From positions 1 through 64,000 of the forward strand of contig JAUMYT010000007.1 in the NCBI GenBank assembly GCA_030528525.1: a DNA stretch of 64,000 nt, given 5' to 3'. Position numbers and translations under genes: made by a program. How positions within the stretch are numbered: the first letter of the stretch is position 1; each line of letters begins with the position of its first letter. This document shows, piece after piece, positions 1 through 7,640 of this stretch. Source of the stretch: Pasteurellaceae bacterium (lineage in GTDB: Bacteria > Pseudomonadota > Gammaproteobacteria > Enterobacterales > Pasteurellaceae). The notes under the pieces were generated by a model that was not told the origin of the DNA, did no database searches, and saw only the letters and a program-made list of their open reading frames with translations.

Positions 1-2
1 GC

Positions 3-92
3 AAGAATCAGTTCAATGAAGAAGGTTTAGCCGATTTCAAAGTAAAAGCGAAAGCGAATCTTTATGGTTTAAATATCAATTATAAATTCTAA
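3..92 (+). CDS. C-terminal end of an outer-membrane beta-barrel protein (partial)
   Basis: Open reading frame entering from the left edge and ending with TAA at 90-92. Only 29 residues are visible, ending in LYGLNINYKF. A last beta-strand with alternating hydrophobic residues and a terminal Phe is typical of outer-membrane barrels, especially TonB-dependent receptors. The identity of the receptor cannot be told from this fragment. A terminator follows directly. Confidence 0.55.
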   Translation, partial: KNQFNEEGLADFKVKAKANLYGLNINYKF

Positions 93-109
93 GCTTCACA
101 GGCAGTTCA

Positions 110-145
110 AAAGGCGTGTACACTTTAGGTTCACGCCTTTTTTAT
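110..145 (+). terminator. Rho-independent terminator
   Basis: Perfect 9-bp stem AAAGGCGTG / CACGCCTTT at 110-118 and 132-140, followed by a T run. It closes the transcription unit of the barrel protein; ogt starts 16 bases after the stem. Confidence 0.85.
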
Positions 146-155
146 TGGAGATACA

Positions 156-714
156 ATGATTTATTATCATATTTATGCCTCACCTGTTGGAAAATTATGT
201 TTAATAGCTAATGAGGTTGCCTTGATCGGCATTGAATTTGAGCAAGCAGGTATGTTGGATTATTCAAATTGGCAAGAGGTTTGCGATACAAGGGGGGGGA
301 GAAACGGTCACTTTTTGCAAAATTTTTGCAAATACGTGTGATGTGCTCGATCGTTATTTTGATGGTGAGCCAGTGGCGTTTGAACAGCTGGATTTTTTAT
401 TGCCACAAGGCACACCTTTTCAGAAGGTGGTATGGCAGGCATTACGGGAAATTTCTTATGGTCAGATGGTCAGTTATGCAGATATTGCCCGCAAGATAGG
501 CAAGCCAAATGCGGTGCGAGCAGTGGCGAATGCGGTGGGGCGAAACCCGATTTCCATTTTGATCCCTTGCCACCGAGTGTTGGGCAAAAATCAAGTGCTG
601 ACAGGCTTTGGCGGTGGCTTGCCAATTAAACGATATTTACTGAACCTAGAAAATATTGCTTATAAAGATTTGGGTATTGAGTTTGTTTCGTTGAAACGGA
701 AAAAATGGGTGTAA
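156..714 (+). pseudogene. ogt: Methylated-DNA--protein-cysteine methyltransferase, frameshifted in a G8 tract
   Basis: The product would remove alkyl groups from O6-alkylguanine by transfer to its own cysteine. The start MIYYHIYASPVGKL at 156 is the normal Ogt N-terminus, but that frame stops at 341. The rest (TPFQKVVWQALREI, the active-site PCHRV, GFGGGLPIKRYLL) lies in another frame that runs to 714. The frames join at a run of eight G (292-299). Deleting one G gives a continuous 185-residue protein, close to the family length. The G run belongs to an uptake-signal-like repeat whose close twin at 4487 has seven G. So either the gene is broken, it switches by slippage at the G tract, or this is a sequencing error. 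Without correction no active enzyme is made, because PCHRV is in the second frame. Confidence 0.85.
288..322 (+). repeat. Uptake-signal-like element with one extra G, inside ogt
   Basis: ACAAG core with eight G, then GAGAAACGG and TTTTTGCAAA. The GCAAA tail sits one base further from the core than in nearly all other copies, which shows that a single G was gained. Confidence 0.8.
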
Positions 715-758
715 TTTCACAGACAGTGTTGATCGTTTCTTTTTCTCGTGCGTTCGAA

Positions 759-778
759 ATACTTTTTTAGTAAAGTAT
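759..778. promoter_or_regulatory. Inverted repeat upstream of nadV, candidate operator
   Basis: Arms ATACTTT and AAAGTAT separated by six bases, 46 bases before the nadV start. The symmetry suits a dimeric repressor, but I do not recognise the motif and saw no second copy. Confidence 0.3.
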
Positions 779-824
779 ATTTTTCAAAAATTGTAATTTA
801 TTCACGGGACAAAGAGAAAATGTC

Positions 825-2216
825 ATGTACACTTCCAGCATTGCCAATCTGATTTTGAATGCAGACAGCTATAAAGCCTCGCATTGGTTGCAGTATCCGC
901 CAGAAACACAAGCCCTTTCTTACTATGTTGAAGCACGTAGTGGAGAGTTCGATGTTGTGATGTTTGGGCTACAAGCCTTTATTAAAGAATACTTGCTCAA
1001 GCCCATTACTCAACAAGATATTGATGATGCGGAACAAGTCCTGACCGCTCACGGCTTGCCGTTTCACCGTGAAGGTTGGCAATATATTTTGCAAAAACAT
1101 AGAGGTTCTCTCCCCCTTGTGATTGAAGCTGTGCCAGAAGGTACGGTACTCCCTGTCGGCAACGTGGTGTGCCAAATTACCAATACCGATCCTGCTTGTT
1201 TCTGGTTAGTCGGTTATATTGAAACCGCATTATTGCGTGCGATTTGGTATCCTTCCACCGTAGCAAGCCTTTCTTACGCCTGTAAGCAGAAGCTCCGCAA
1301 TGCCCTAACCCAATCGGCGGACGACCTTTCCGGCTTAGACTTTCAATTACATGACTTTGGGGCAAGAGGAGCCTCCAGCCTAGAAACTGTCGCCCTTGGC
1401 GGCTTGGCGCATTTGGTTAATTTCAATGGCACGGATAGTCTTTCTGCTTTAGTTGCGGCAAGTCGTTGGTATCATGCCAAGGAAATGCCCGCATTTTCAA
1501 TCCCTGCTGCGGAACACAGCACTATCACGGCTTGGGGCAAAGAGAATGAAATGAGTGCTTATGAGAACCTTATTCACCATTTTGCCGGTGAGAATCAGCT
1601 GTATTCGGTGGTGTCAGACAGTTATGATTTATGGCATACCCTCAGTGAAATCTGGGGTGAGGCATTGCATCAAAAAGTAAAACAGCGAGGAGGGCGGTTG
1701 GTGATCCGTCTTGATAGCGGCGATCCTGCCAGTGTTATTTGCAAAGTGCTGAATATCTTAGCCGAAAAAGTAGGCTATTCGGTTAATCAAAAAGGCTATA
1801 AAGTGTTGCCTGATTATATTCGTTTAATTCAAGGAGATGGTATTACAATTCATTCGCTCACTCCTATTTTACAGGCAATTATGGTGCAGGGTTTTAGTGT
1901 GGAAAATGTGAATTTTGGTATGGGGGGAGGGTTACTCCAACAAGTTAATCGAGACACGATGAGTTGGGCGATGAAAGCCAGCTGCATTCAGATTGACGGC
2001 AAGTGGCAGGATATTTATAAGGATCCGATTACCAGTCAAGCGAAGCGATCAAAGAGAGGTCGGCTGGCACTAATTTATGAGCATGGGCAGTGGCAAACGA
2101 TTTGCCGAACCGCACTCGGACTGCGAGTCAATCAATTGCGCCCTGTTTTTCGTGACGGTGTGTTACTGATTGATGAAACCTTAGCGGAGATTCGCACAAG
2201 AGTGCAGCTAGGTTAG
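825..2216 (+). CDS. nadV: Nicotinamide phosphoribosyltransferase
   Basis: Makes nicotinamide mononucleotide from nicotinamide and PRPP, a salvage step to NAD in the cytoplasm. The 463-residue protein shows the NAMPT/NAPRTase fold signatures: NADSYKASHWLQYP at the N-terminus, HDFGARGASS near residue 178, RLDSGDP (about 294) and FGMGGGLLQQVNRDT near 364. Length and motifs fit NadV, known from Haemophilus ducreyi and other Pasteurellaceae that need no V factor. The gene stands alone between ogt and a symporter, with its own terminator, and carries an uptake-signal-like element in its coding sequence (1087-1120). No mobile-element remains are seen, so it appears chromosomally settled. Confidence 0.92.
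   Translation: MYTSSIANLILNADSYKASHWLQYPPETQALSYYVEARSGEFDVVMFGLQAFIKEYLLKPITQQDIDDAEQVLTAHGLPFHREGWQYILQKHRGSLPLVIEAVPEGTVLPVGNVVCQITNTDPACFWLVGYIETALLRAIWYPSTVASLSYACKQKLRNALTQSADDLSGLDFQLHDFGARGASSLETVALGGLAHLVNFNGTDSLSALVAASRWYHAKEMPAFSIPAAEHSTITAWGKENEMSAYENLIHHFAGENQLYSVVSDSYDLWHTLSEIWGEALHQKVKQRGGRLVIRLDSGDPASVICKVLNILAEKVGYSVNQKGYKVLPDYIRLIQGDGITIHSLTPILQAIMVQGFSVENVNFGMGGGLLQQVNRDTMSWAMKASCIQIDGKWQDIYKDPITSQAKRSKRGRLALIYEHGQWQTICRTALGLRVNQLRPVFRDGVLLIDETLAEIRTRVQLG
1087..1120 (-). repeat. Uptake-signal-like element inside nadV
   Basis: Reverse-strand ACAAGGGGGAGAGAA core with the TTTTTGCAAA tail at the standard distance. It is read through in frame as part of the protein. Confidence 0.7.
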
Positions 2217-2227
2217 AACTAAAAATA

Positions 2228-2259
2228 AACAGGTGAAGCGTTTGTTCCACCTGTTTTTC
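2228..2259 (+). terminator. Rho-independent terminator of nadV
   Basis: Stem AACAGGTG / CACCTGTT (2228-2235, 2248-2255) with a T-rich tail, between nadV and the convergent symporter gene. Confidence 0.8.
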
Positions 2260-2282
2260 TTATTGAACTAAAGCTAAATAAG

Positions 2283-3731
2283 CTAATCAGCTTTTTGTCG
2301 CCATACGTCTGCGTCCACACCACGCTTTATCAACTCAGGGTGATCTTCAATGTTGAACACCGGTTCTTTGCCCGCTTTGACTTGTTTTTGGTAGTCTTTC
2401 AGCACTAGCCACACGATTGGGGCAAGCAGGACGATAGCGACTAAGTTGATCATCGCCATTGATGCCATTACCGTGTCGGCGAACGCCCAAACGATACCGC
2501 CGTCACGCACCGCACCGAAATAGACGAAGAACAGTACCACTAAACGGAATGCCAACACAAAGCCTGGTTTGTTGCGAATGTAGCGAATGTTGCTTTCGGC
2601 ATAGGCATAGTTGCCGATGATGGAGGTGTAGCAGAACAGCAACAAGATGAATGCTAAGAAATGCAAGCCGAATTCGCCGACGTGGAATTCTAATGCTTTT
2701 TGGGTGAGCGATACGCCACGCAGGCTTTCGCTGCCGTAGTCGTTCGACATTAAAATCACAATCGCCGTACAGGTACAGACGATAATGGTATCCACAAACA
2801 CGCCGAGCATTTGGATCAAGCCTTGTGTCGCAGGGTGTTTGGCATCAGAGGTCGCTGCCGAGTTTGGTGCTGAACCCATACCTGCTTCGTTTGAGAATAA
2901 GCCCCGTTTGATGCCCATTAACATCGCTTTTGAGAATAATGCTCCGAACATACCGCCCGCCATTGCCGAGAAATCAAAGGCACTATGCACAATGTTGGCT
3001 AATACCGCAGGCACTTTTTCGATGTTCATTCCCAAAATGATCACCGCCATAATCAAATAGAACAACGCCATCATTGGCACGACTTTAGACGACACTTGCC
3101 CGATACGGCGAACGCCACCGAAAATGATCGCTGCCGTTAAAATCACCAGTACGATGCCAACATATTGTGCGTCCCACTCCCACGCATTGCGAGTGGCTTC
3201 GACAATGGAGTTGGCTTGCACTGCATTGAACGCAAAGCCGAAGGTAAAAATTAAGGTAATTGCAAAGGCAACGGCAAGCCACGGGGCTTTCAAGCCTTTG
3301 GAGATGTAGTAGGCAGGGCCGCCACGGAACATTCCGTTTGGATCACGGATTTTATACACCTGAGCGAGTGAAGATTCGGCAAAGGCACTGCTCATTCCGA
3401 TTAACGCCGTTACCCACATCCAGAACACCGCTCCAGGGCCGCCTAATGCGATGGCTGTTGCCACACCGCCGATATTACCCACGCCCACACGGCTAGCAAG
3501 CCCTGTGGTAAAGGCTTGGAATGGCGTGAGAGAGTCGCCACTGGTTGAGCGGCCAAACCACATTTCACGCATACTTTGAGGCAATAAACGCAGTTGCACC
3601 AAGCCTGTGGTAATGGTAAAGAAAAGCCCCGTGCCAAGCAGGGTGATAACCGTAATGTCCCAAAGTGGTCCATCGACATTATCAACAATCCACGTTAAGA
3701 CACTTTCAAAAAACGAAATAATGCTATCCAT
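2283..3731 (-). CDS. Alanine/glycine:cation symporter (AGCS family)
   Basis: Inner-membrane, probably sodium-coupled, uptake of alanine or glycine. The 482-residue protein has about ten hydrophobic segments and family signatures: GLASRVGVGNIGGVATAIALGG near residue 78-99, FRGGPAYYI near 134, and KRGLFSNEAGMGSAPN near 275. ATG at 3731 follows AAGGTG. It is monocistronic: nadV converges on one side and a repeat-filled gap separates it from the exporter gene on the other. AlsT/DagA-type naming is possible, but the substrate is not fixed by sequence. Confidence 0.9.
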   Translation of the reverse strand: MDSIISFFESVLTWIVDNVDGPLWDITVITLLGTGLFFTITTGLVQLRLLPQSMREMWFGRSTSGDSLTPFQAFTTGLASRVGVGNIGGVATAIALGGPGAVFWMWVTALIGMSSAFAESSLAQVYKIRDPNGMFRGGPAYYISKGLKAPWLAVAFAITLIFTFGFAFNAVQANSIVEATRNAWEWDAQYVGIVLVILTAAIIFGGVRRIGQVSSKVVPMMALFYLIMAVIILGMNIEKVPAVLANIVHSAFDFSAMAGGMFGALFSKAMLMGIKRGLFSNEAGMGSAPNSAATSDAKHPATQGLIQMLGVFVDTIIVCTCTAIVILMSNDYGSESLRGVSLTQKALEFHVGEFGLHFLAFILLLFCYTSIIGNYAYAESNIRYIRNKPGFVLAFRLVVLFFVYFGAVRDGGIVWAFADTVMASMAMINLVAIVLLAPIVWLVLKDYQKQVKAGKEPVFNIEDHPELIKRGVDADVWRQKAD

Positions 3732-3850
3732 TCAGAACACCTTATTTGAGAAGTGAAGAAAACGCATTGTAAACTTTTTCAAGACAAGGAAAAAGTTTTT
3801 AATTTTCTTTATAAGAAAAAGTAATGGTAAAAAGGATCTTTATTGACTTT

Positions 3851-4004
3851 GGGACGTATGCAATACGTCCCTACATTTCTATGATGTTTTACAAAATTGT
3901 GATCATTCCTCGTCTGTAGGGGCGTATTGCATACGCCCATTGCGGTTTTAAATTTGCAAAAAATTGGTGAGAAATCATCGCTTGTTGAGGGCGTATGCAA
4001 TGCA
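3851..4004. repeat. Palindromic repeat family 2 (GTATGCAATAC type), copy 1
   Basis: GGGACGTATGCAATACGTCC (3851-3870, then CTAC) and its inverted partner GTAGGGGCGTATTGCATACG (from 3916) lie about 40 bases apart, each a hairpin in itself. A degenerate third piece, GGGCGTATGCAATGC, ends at 4004 beside the 3' end of the exporter gene. The gap 3732-4014 holds nothing else I can recognise. Confidence 0.85.
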
Positions 4005-4014
4005 TTTCTGCATG

Positions 4015-5019
4015 TTACCGCCCCAATATCCCCGTTGGCGAACTCAAAAACGTGCCGTGCAATAAACTGGTGCCGAATAAAATCAGCACAACGCCGATGA
4101 GCAATTTCAAGCCCCAAACTAACCGCTTGCTACTTTGAATCGAGAGATACCAACGGCTGGCTTGCACGGCTTTATTGCGGGCAAACATCACCAAACAGGC
4201 GAAAAGGGTCAGCGTCAGCCCTGTGCCGAGTGCCATTACCAAAGCAGAAGCCACGCCCCACAGGTATAAATCTAGCGTGTAGGCAAGAAACAGCACCAAA
4301 ATTGCCCCCGTGCAAGGGCGTAGCCCAATGCTAAACACCACCAGCCACATTGATTTCCAGTCCTGAATCTGTGCCATTTCCTGTGAGCTTGGCAGATGTT
4401 TGTGTCCACAGCCACAATTCTCCGAATGTTGGTGCGGTGCATTTTTTAGGCTGAAATTCGCTGTTTTCGGACGAATTTGGCGGATTACAAGGGGGGGAGA
4501 AACGGCGACTTTTTGCAAAGGGCGTTTTGCACTTTTTTGCCAAGATCTCACCCCTTGCACCAGCCAGTAAAGCCCAAAGGCGATCATCAAGGCGAAACTG
4601 CCACGTTCGACCCATTTCAGCGTGAGATTGAAATAGTGGCGAGAAAGCGTTAAGCCCACCACCAACACGCTGACCAACGCCACCGCCACCAAACCTTGCA
4701 CCAATGCCGAGAGCCAAGTGATTTTCAGCGTTTGTGGCAAACGCGTCTGTTCAAGCGAGAGATAGCTGGTCAAAATAAATTTGCCGTGCCCTGGCCCGAC
4801 GGCGTGAAACACACCATACAAAAAACTGATGAGTAGCAATGTGAGCCCGGCTTGTTGTTGGTGTTGTTGCAGTTCTCGCAGTGCCGATGAGAGCTGGAGA
4901 TTAAAACTTTTCTGCCATTCCAACACTTGAAACAGCAGAATCGGGTAGAGTTGATAGAGTGCCACCATCGCAATGATCCCAACGGCGATCGCAAGCAGAT
5001 GTGAACGTTTTATTGGCAT
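4015..5019 (-). CDS. NicO-family nickel/cobalt exporter (RcnA-like)
   Basis: Inner-membrane transporter of the NicO family. The 334-residue protein has the family signature FHAVGPGHGKF near residue 71 and a second motif SIGLRPCTGAILVL near 230, with a His-rich loop between (HQHSENCGCGHKH), likely metal binding. The first segment is a hydrophobic N-terminus. It overlaps the preceding DUF1007 gene by 10 bases, the usual pairing in Haemophilus-type genomes. The cytoplasmic loop before the His cluster (about residues 154-177) is encoded by two head-to-head uptake-signal-like repeats, giving it an odd composition. Direction of transport and metal are inferred from the family only. Confidence 0.82.
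   Translation of the reverse strand: MPIKRSHLLAIAVGIIAMVALYQLYPILLFQVLEWQKSFNLQLSSALRELQQHQQQAGLTLLLISFLYGVFHAVGPGHGKFILTSYLSLEQTRLPQTLKITWLSALVQGLVAVALVSVLVVGLTLSRHYFNLTLKWVERGSFALMIAFGLYWLVQGVRSWQKSAKRPLQKVAVSPPLVIRQIRPKTANFSLKNAPHQHSENCGCGHKHLPSSQEMAQIQDWKSMWLVVFSIGLRPCTGAILVLFLAYTLDLYLWGVASALVMALGTGLTLTLFACLVMFARNKAVQASRWYLSIQSSKRLVWGLKLLIGVVLILFGTSLLHGTFLSSPTGILGR
4487..4558. repeat. Head-to-head pair of uptake-signal-like elements inside the NicO gene
   Basis: Forward copy at 4487-4520 (ACAAG with seven G, tail TTTTTGCAAA) faces a reverse copy at 4525-4558 (GCAAGGGGTGAGATCTTG, tail AAAAAAGTGCAAAA). Both are translated in frame in a loop of the exporter. Confidence 0.8.
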
Positions 5020-5648
5020 TGAATCGTAACCTTTTGTGCAAATTGAGCCCCCAGCGACAGGCTTTTGTCGGACGGCATATCGGGCGTGTCGTCTTTGTCT
5101 AATTTAGACGCATACAGGCGTAAACTGTCGTTCACTTTTGGCTCCACGAGCGACACCTTGCACAGATTTTGCGGATCGCGGTGGGTCACATCGCTCGGTT
5201 TTTCATAGCCCATATACAGATAATAACTCGGCTCAAAGGTAAACAGGCGGAAAGTTCGCCCTGTCACATCTTGCGGCGTGGCGAGCGTTAATTCAAAACG
5301 GTAAATCAGGCGGTTATCTTGAATTTCAATGCTTGGGTTGAATGGTTTGGCTTTGAATTTAATCGGCGTGTCTTTCTCATCGTACAGCTCGCTGAAATAG
5401 TGATTTTGCACCGCCGATTGATTGAGTTCTTCAGTAATTTTCTGCTGTGCTAATGCCTTGTTTTTACTGCTATTGATCTCATAAATCAGCTCGGCAGAGG
5501 TAATTTCATCAAGTGTCCAACGCATTTCAAAAGCGTGCAGTTTGCCATTTTCAATGAACACCCGATTTTGCATATCGACAAAAGAGTGAGGATGAGCCGT
5601 TGCCGTGAGGCTAAATAGCGAAAAGAGTAGGGCAATCAGGTATTTCAT
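5010..5648 (-). CDS. DUF1007 family secreted protein, partner of the NicO exporter
   Basis: 212 residues from the start MKYLIALLFSLFSLTATA, a clear signal peptide followed by HPHSFVDMQ. The reading frame extends further upstream, but that part runs into rnpB, so the ATG at 5648 is chosen. DUF1007 proteins usually sit beside NicO transporters and start their mature part with a His-Pro-His motif, which suggests periplasmic metal handling. The function is not established. It overlaps the next gene by 10 bases, so the two are probably translated together. Confidence 0.85.
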   Translation of the reverse strand: MKYLIALLFSLFSLTATAHPHSFVDMQNRVFIENGKLHAFEMRWTLDEITSAELIYEINSSKNKALAQQKITEELNQSAVQNHYFSELYDEKDTPIKFKAKPFNPSIEIQDNRLIYRFELTLATPQDVTGRTFRLFTFEPSYYLYMGYEKPSDVTHRDPQNLCKVSLVEPKVNDSLRLYASKLDKDDTPDMPSDKSLSLGAQFAQKVTIQCQ

Positions 5649-5697
5649 ATGCTGTGATCTGTTGGGAAAATTGACGGATATAGTGATATACAAAAAA

Positions 5698-5720
5698 GCG
5701 AGCAGAAAGTTCTGCTCGCC
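5698..5720 (-). terminator. Terminator downstream of rnpB
   Basis: Stem GCGAGCAGA / TCTGCTCGC (5698-5719); on the minus strand it is followed by CTTTTTTG. It lies between rnpB and the DUF1007 gene. Confidence 0.8.
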
Positions 5721-5740
5721 CGATAAAAAGATCTGAAAAA

Positions 5741-6120
5741 GTTGAGTTGGTCGATAAGCCGAGTTCTGTCGCGGACAATCATTCATCTAGACGTACGTTC
5801 GCACGCACGTTCAAGCAACCTACCCGAATCCTGAGCGGGCCACCCATTGGATTCCTATTTGGTCTTGCTACGAGTGGAGTTTACCCTGCCGTGAACTGTT
5901 GCCAGCCACGCGGTGTGCTCTTACCACACCCTTTCACCCTTACCAGTTTGACACTGGCGGTCTGCTCTCTGTTGCACTGGTCGTAGGCTCACGCCCCCCA
6001 GACGTTATCTGGCACTCTGCCCTGTGTAGCTCGGACTTTCCTCTCGTTTACTTGTCCCCTAGTTTACGCTGTGCGAATTTGAGGGCTTCAATAAACCAGC
6101 GATTGCCTGACCAACTCAAG
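5741..6120 (-). ncRNA. rnpB: RNase P RNA (M1 RNA)
   Basis: Catalytic RNA that trims the 5' ends of tRNA precursors. Read on the minus strand it contains the conserved blocks GGAGGAAAGTCCGAGCTAC-like (shown as GAGAGGAAAGTCCGAGC), CAGGGCAGAGTGCC, CAACAGAGAGCAGACC, AGGGTGAAAGGGTGTGG, GTAAACTCCACTCG and GATGAATGATTGTCC, all in the order of the bacterial type A molecule. The ends pair as helix P1 (GAGTTGGTC with GACCAACTC). Length is about 380 nt. The exact ends are inferred from P1 and from the promoter just upstream. Confidence 0.95.
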
Positions 6121-6126
6121 GGGCGG

Positions 6127-6155
6127 AGTATAGCGGAGTTTCAGGGAATTTGCAA
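6127..6155 (-). promoter_or_regulatory. Sigma-70 promoter of rnpB
   Basis: On the minus strand TTGCAA (6150-6155), a 17-base spacer, and TATACT (6127-6132), placing the start of transcription near 6120, exactly at the predicted 5' end of the RNA. Confidence 0.75.
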
Positions 6156-6161
6156 AAAACG

Positions 6162-6302
6162 TTATTTGGTTTCGCTTGCTTGTTGTGCGTCTTGCTCCGC
6201 TTTTTCCCGACGCAATTTTTCTTCAACGGCTTTGGCGGAGTAGTAGTAAGCAATACAGCCTAAAAAGGCAAGAATGGCTAAACCAACGGTAATAGACTCC
6301 AT
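6162..6302 (-). CDS. Small single-pass membrane protein (46 residues)
   Basis: Starts ATG at 6302. The sequence begins MESITVGLAILAFLGCIAYY, one hydrophobic helix, followed by a highly charged tail (KAVEEKLRREKAEQDAQQ) that may be helical. The stop codon of the upstream gene overlaps the ribosome binding site GGAG, so the two genes are co-translated. I do not recognise the family. It is the second gene of an operon with a CRP-S-like site, so competence-linked expression is possible. Confidence 0.72.
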   Translation of the reverse strand: MESITVGLAILAFLGCIAYYYSAKAVEEKLRREKAEQDAQQASETK

Positions 6303-6305
6303 AAT

Positions 6306-6533
6306 TTACTCCTTCAATTTAAGGGAACGTAAATGGCGTGAAACGCCTAATGAACTAAGAATTGTAATGCATAATAATGCAAAATTGATGAATTTAAATA
6401 ATAGCCCATATTGTCCATAAATCAAAACAGGCATAGCGACGAGTGCAATTTTCGCAATATCGTCTAGATTTTTAGACCAAGATTCCAAGGTTTCATTATC
6501 AAAGGGTTGTTTAAATGGATTGAACAGTTTCAT
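6306..6533 (-). CDS. Small membrane protein, first gene of a CRP-S-linked operon
   Basis: 75 residues from MKLFNPFKQPFDNETLES; the ATG at 6533 follows AAGGAG at a good distance, so the longer frame starting 18 codons earlier is not used. An amphipathic N-terminus of about 25 residues precedes two close hydrophobic segments (IALVAMPVLIYG and LLFKFINFALLCITILSS) and a basic C-terminus. No family recognised. A CRP-S-like site lies 76 bases before the start and a TACACT -10 box between. Confidence 0.75.
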   Translation of the reverse strand: MKLFNPFKQPFDNETLESWSKNLDDIAKIALVAMPVLIYGQYGLLFKFINFALLCITILSSLGVSRHLRSLKLKE

Positions 6534-6596
6534 TGCTTTCTCCTTTGGGATAAGCAGTGTAGAGTTCAACCCATTTTGTGCAATCACATAAAACGA

Positions 6597-6621
6597 TTTT
6601 TGCGATAACGATCGTAAAAAT
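6597..6621 (-). promoter_or_regulatory. CRP-S (Sxy-dependent) site upstream of the small membrane protein operon
   Basis: TGCGA-N6-TCGTA flanked by T and A runs; read on the coding strand it is TTTTTACGATC, four bases, TCGCAAAAAT. The C in the half-site core (TGCGA in place of TGTGA) is the mark of CRP-S sites. A TACACT -10 box at 6556-6561 puts the site centre at about -60. Confidence 0.7.
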
Positions 6622-6652
6622 GATCACTGAGGCTTGCATTTTTATCAAAAGC

Positions 6653-6681
6653 AAAAAAGACGCCCTTTGGCGTCCTTTTTT
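6653..6681 (-). terminator. Terminator of gpmA
   Basis: Stem AAAAAAGACGCC / GGCGTCCTTTTTT with a short loop, just past the gpmA stop; symmetrical enough to work in both directions. Confidence 0.85.
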
Positions 6682-6694
6682 GAATAATCCAAGA

Positions 6695-7378
6695 TTATAA
6701 ATAGAACTTCTCAACAAAATTCAATTTATCATCCAGTTTTAACACTAACGGCTGACCCGTTGGGATTTCAAAATCCATAATGTCTGCATCCGAAATGCCG
6801 ATGATGTGTTTCGCTAATGCACGAAGTGAGTTACCGTGAGCAGTAACAAGCACTCGTTTGCCTGCTAAAAGGGCTGGTGCGATTTGATCTTCCCAGAATG
6901 GCAATACACGCTCAAGGGTAATTTTGAGGTTTTCCGCATCTGGCACCACATCGCTTGGCAAGTGAGCATAACGGCGGTCGTTGTGAGCAGAGTTTGGATC
7001 TTTCGGATCAAGATCTGGCGGAGAAATATCGTAAGAACGACGCCAAATATGCACTTGCTCATCGCCATATTTTTCCGCAGTTTCTTTTTTGTCTAAGCCT
7101 TGCAATGCACCGTAGTGACGCTCGTTTAAACGCCAGTTTTTCACTTGTGGAATCCAAAGTTGGTTAGACTCTTCTAACACGATGTTACAGGTTTTGATCG
7201 CACGAGTTAACACAGAAGTGAAAGCGATGTCGAACTCATAGCCTGCTTCCAACAATTTTTTGCCTGCCGCTTTGGCTTCTTCCACACCACGTTCGGTGAG
7301 GTTCACATCACGCCAGCCAGTAAATAAGTTTTTTGCATTCCACTCGCTGAAACCGTGGCGAATAAAAACTAATTCCAT
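6695..7378 (-). CDS. gpmA: 2,3-bisphosphoglycerate-dependent phosphoglycerate mutase
   Basis: Interconverts 3- and 2-phosphoglycerate in glycolysis. 227 residues, the usual length. The active-site histidine motif IRHGFSEWN is at residues 6-14 and the second catalytic histidine in [13 protein letters not shown] near 179. [12 protein letters not shown] near 84 is the substrate-binding stretch. ATG at 7378 follows AGGAGCAACTT. It is monocistronic with its own terminator. Confidence 0.97.
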   Translation of the reverse strand: MELVFIRHGFSEWNAKNLFTGWRDVNLTERGVEEAKAAGKKLLEAGYEFDIAFTSVLTRAIKTCNIVLEESNQLWIPQVKNWRLNERHYGALQGLDKKETAEKYGDEQVHIWRRSYDISPPDLDPKDPNSAHNDRRYAHLPSDVVPDAENLKITLERVLPFWEDQIAPALLAGKRVLVTAHGNSLRALAKHIIGISDADIMDFEIPTGQPLVLKLDDKLNFVEKFYL

Positions 7379-7502
7379 AAGTTGCTCCTATTAGAAAGTT
7401 GATGATTTGAAAACTCGCCATTTATAGCAAAATTTGCCCAATTTTGAAATAGCCGACCGCTTTTGTTTACAGGAAAGATGATTTTTCGCAAAGAATAGGC
7501 TT

Positions 7503-7536
7503 ACAAGAGGGGAAGAAAACTCCATATTTTGCAAAA
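7503..7536 (+). repeat. Degenerate uptake-signal-like element between gpmA and relA
   Basis: ACAAGAGGGGAAGAAAA core with TTTTGCAAAA tail at the standard distance. The gap 7379-7640 otherwise holds only the promoter regions of the two divergent genes, which I cannot assign confidently. Confidence 0.6.
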
Positions 7537-7640
7537 TACAGCACCTCAGCCATTTCGTTGTTCTTTCAAGTACATAATTGAGCTATAATCATGCACTTAT
7601 TCTGTATAGCACCCCTTTCGCTTGGCATCTGGAGGCTTTT

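Noticed and set aside
5747..6243. Two open frames on the plus strand across 5747-6243
   Set aside because: They lie on the strand opposite rnpB, whose conserved RNA blocks explain this region fully.
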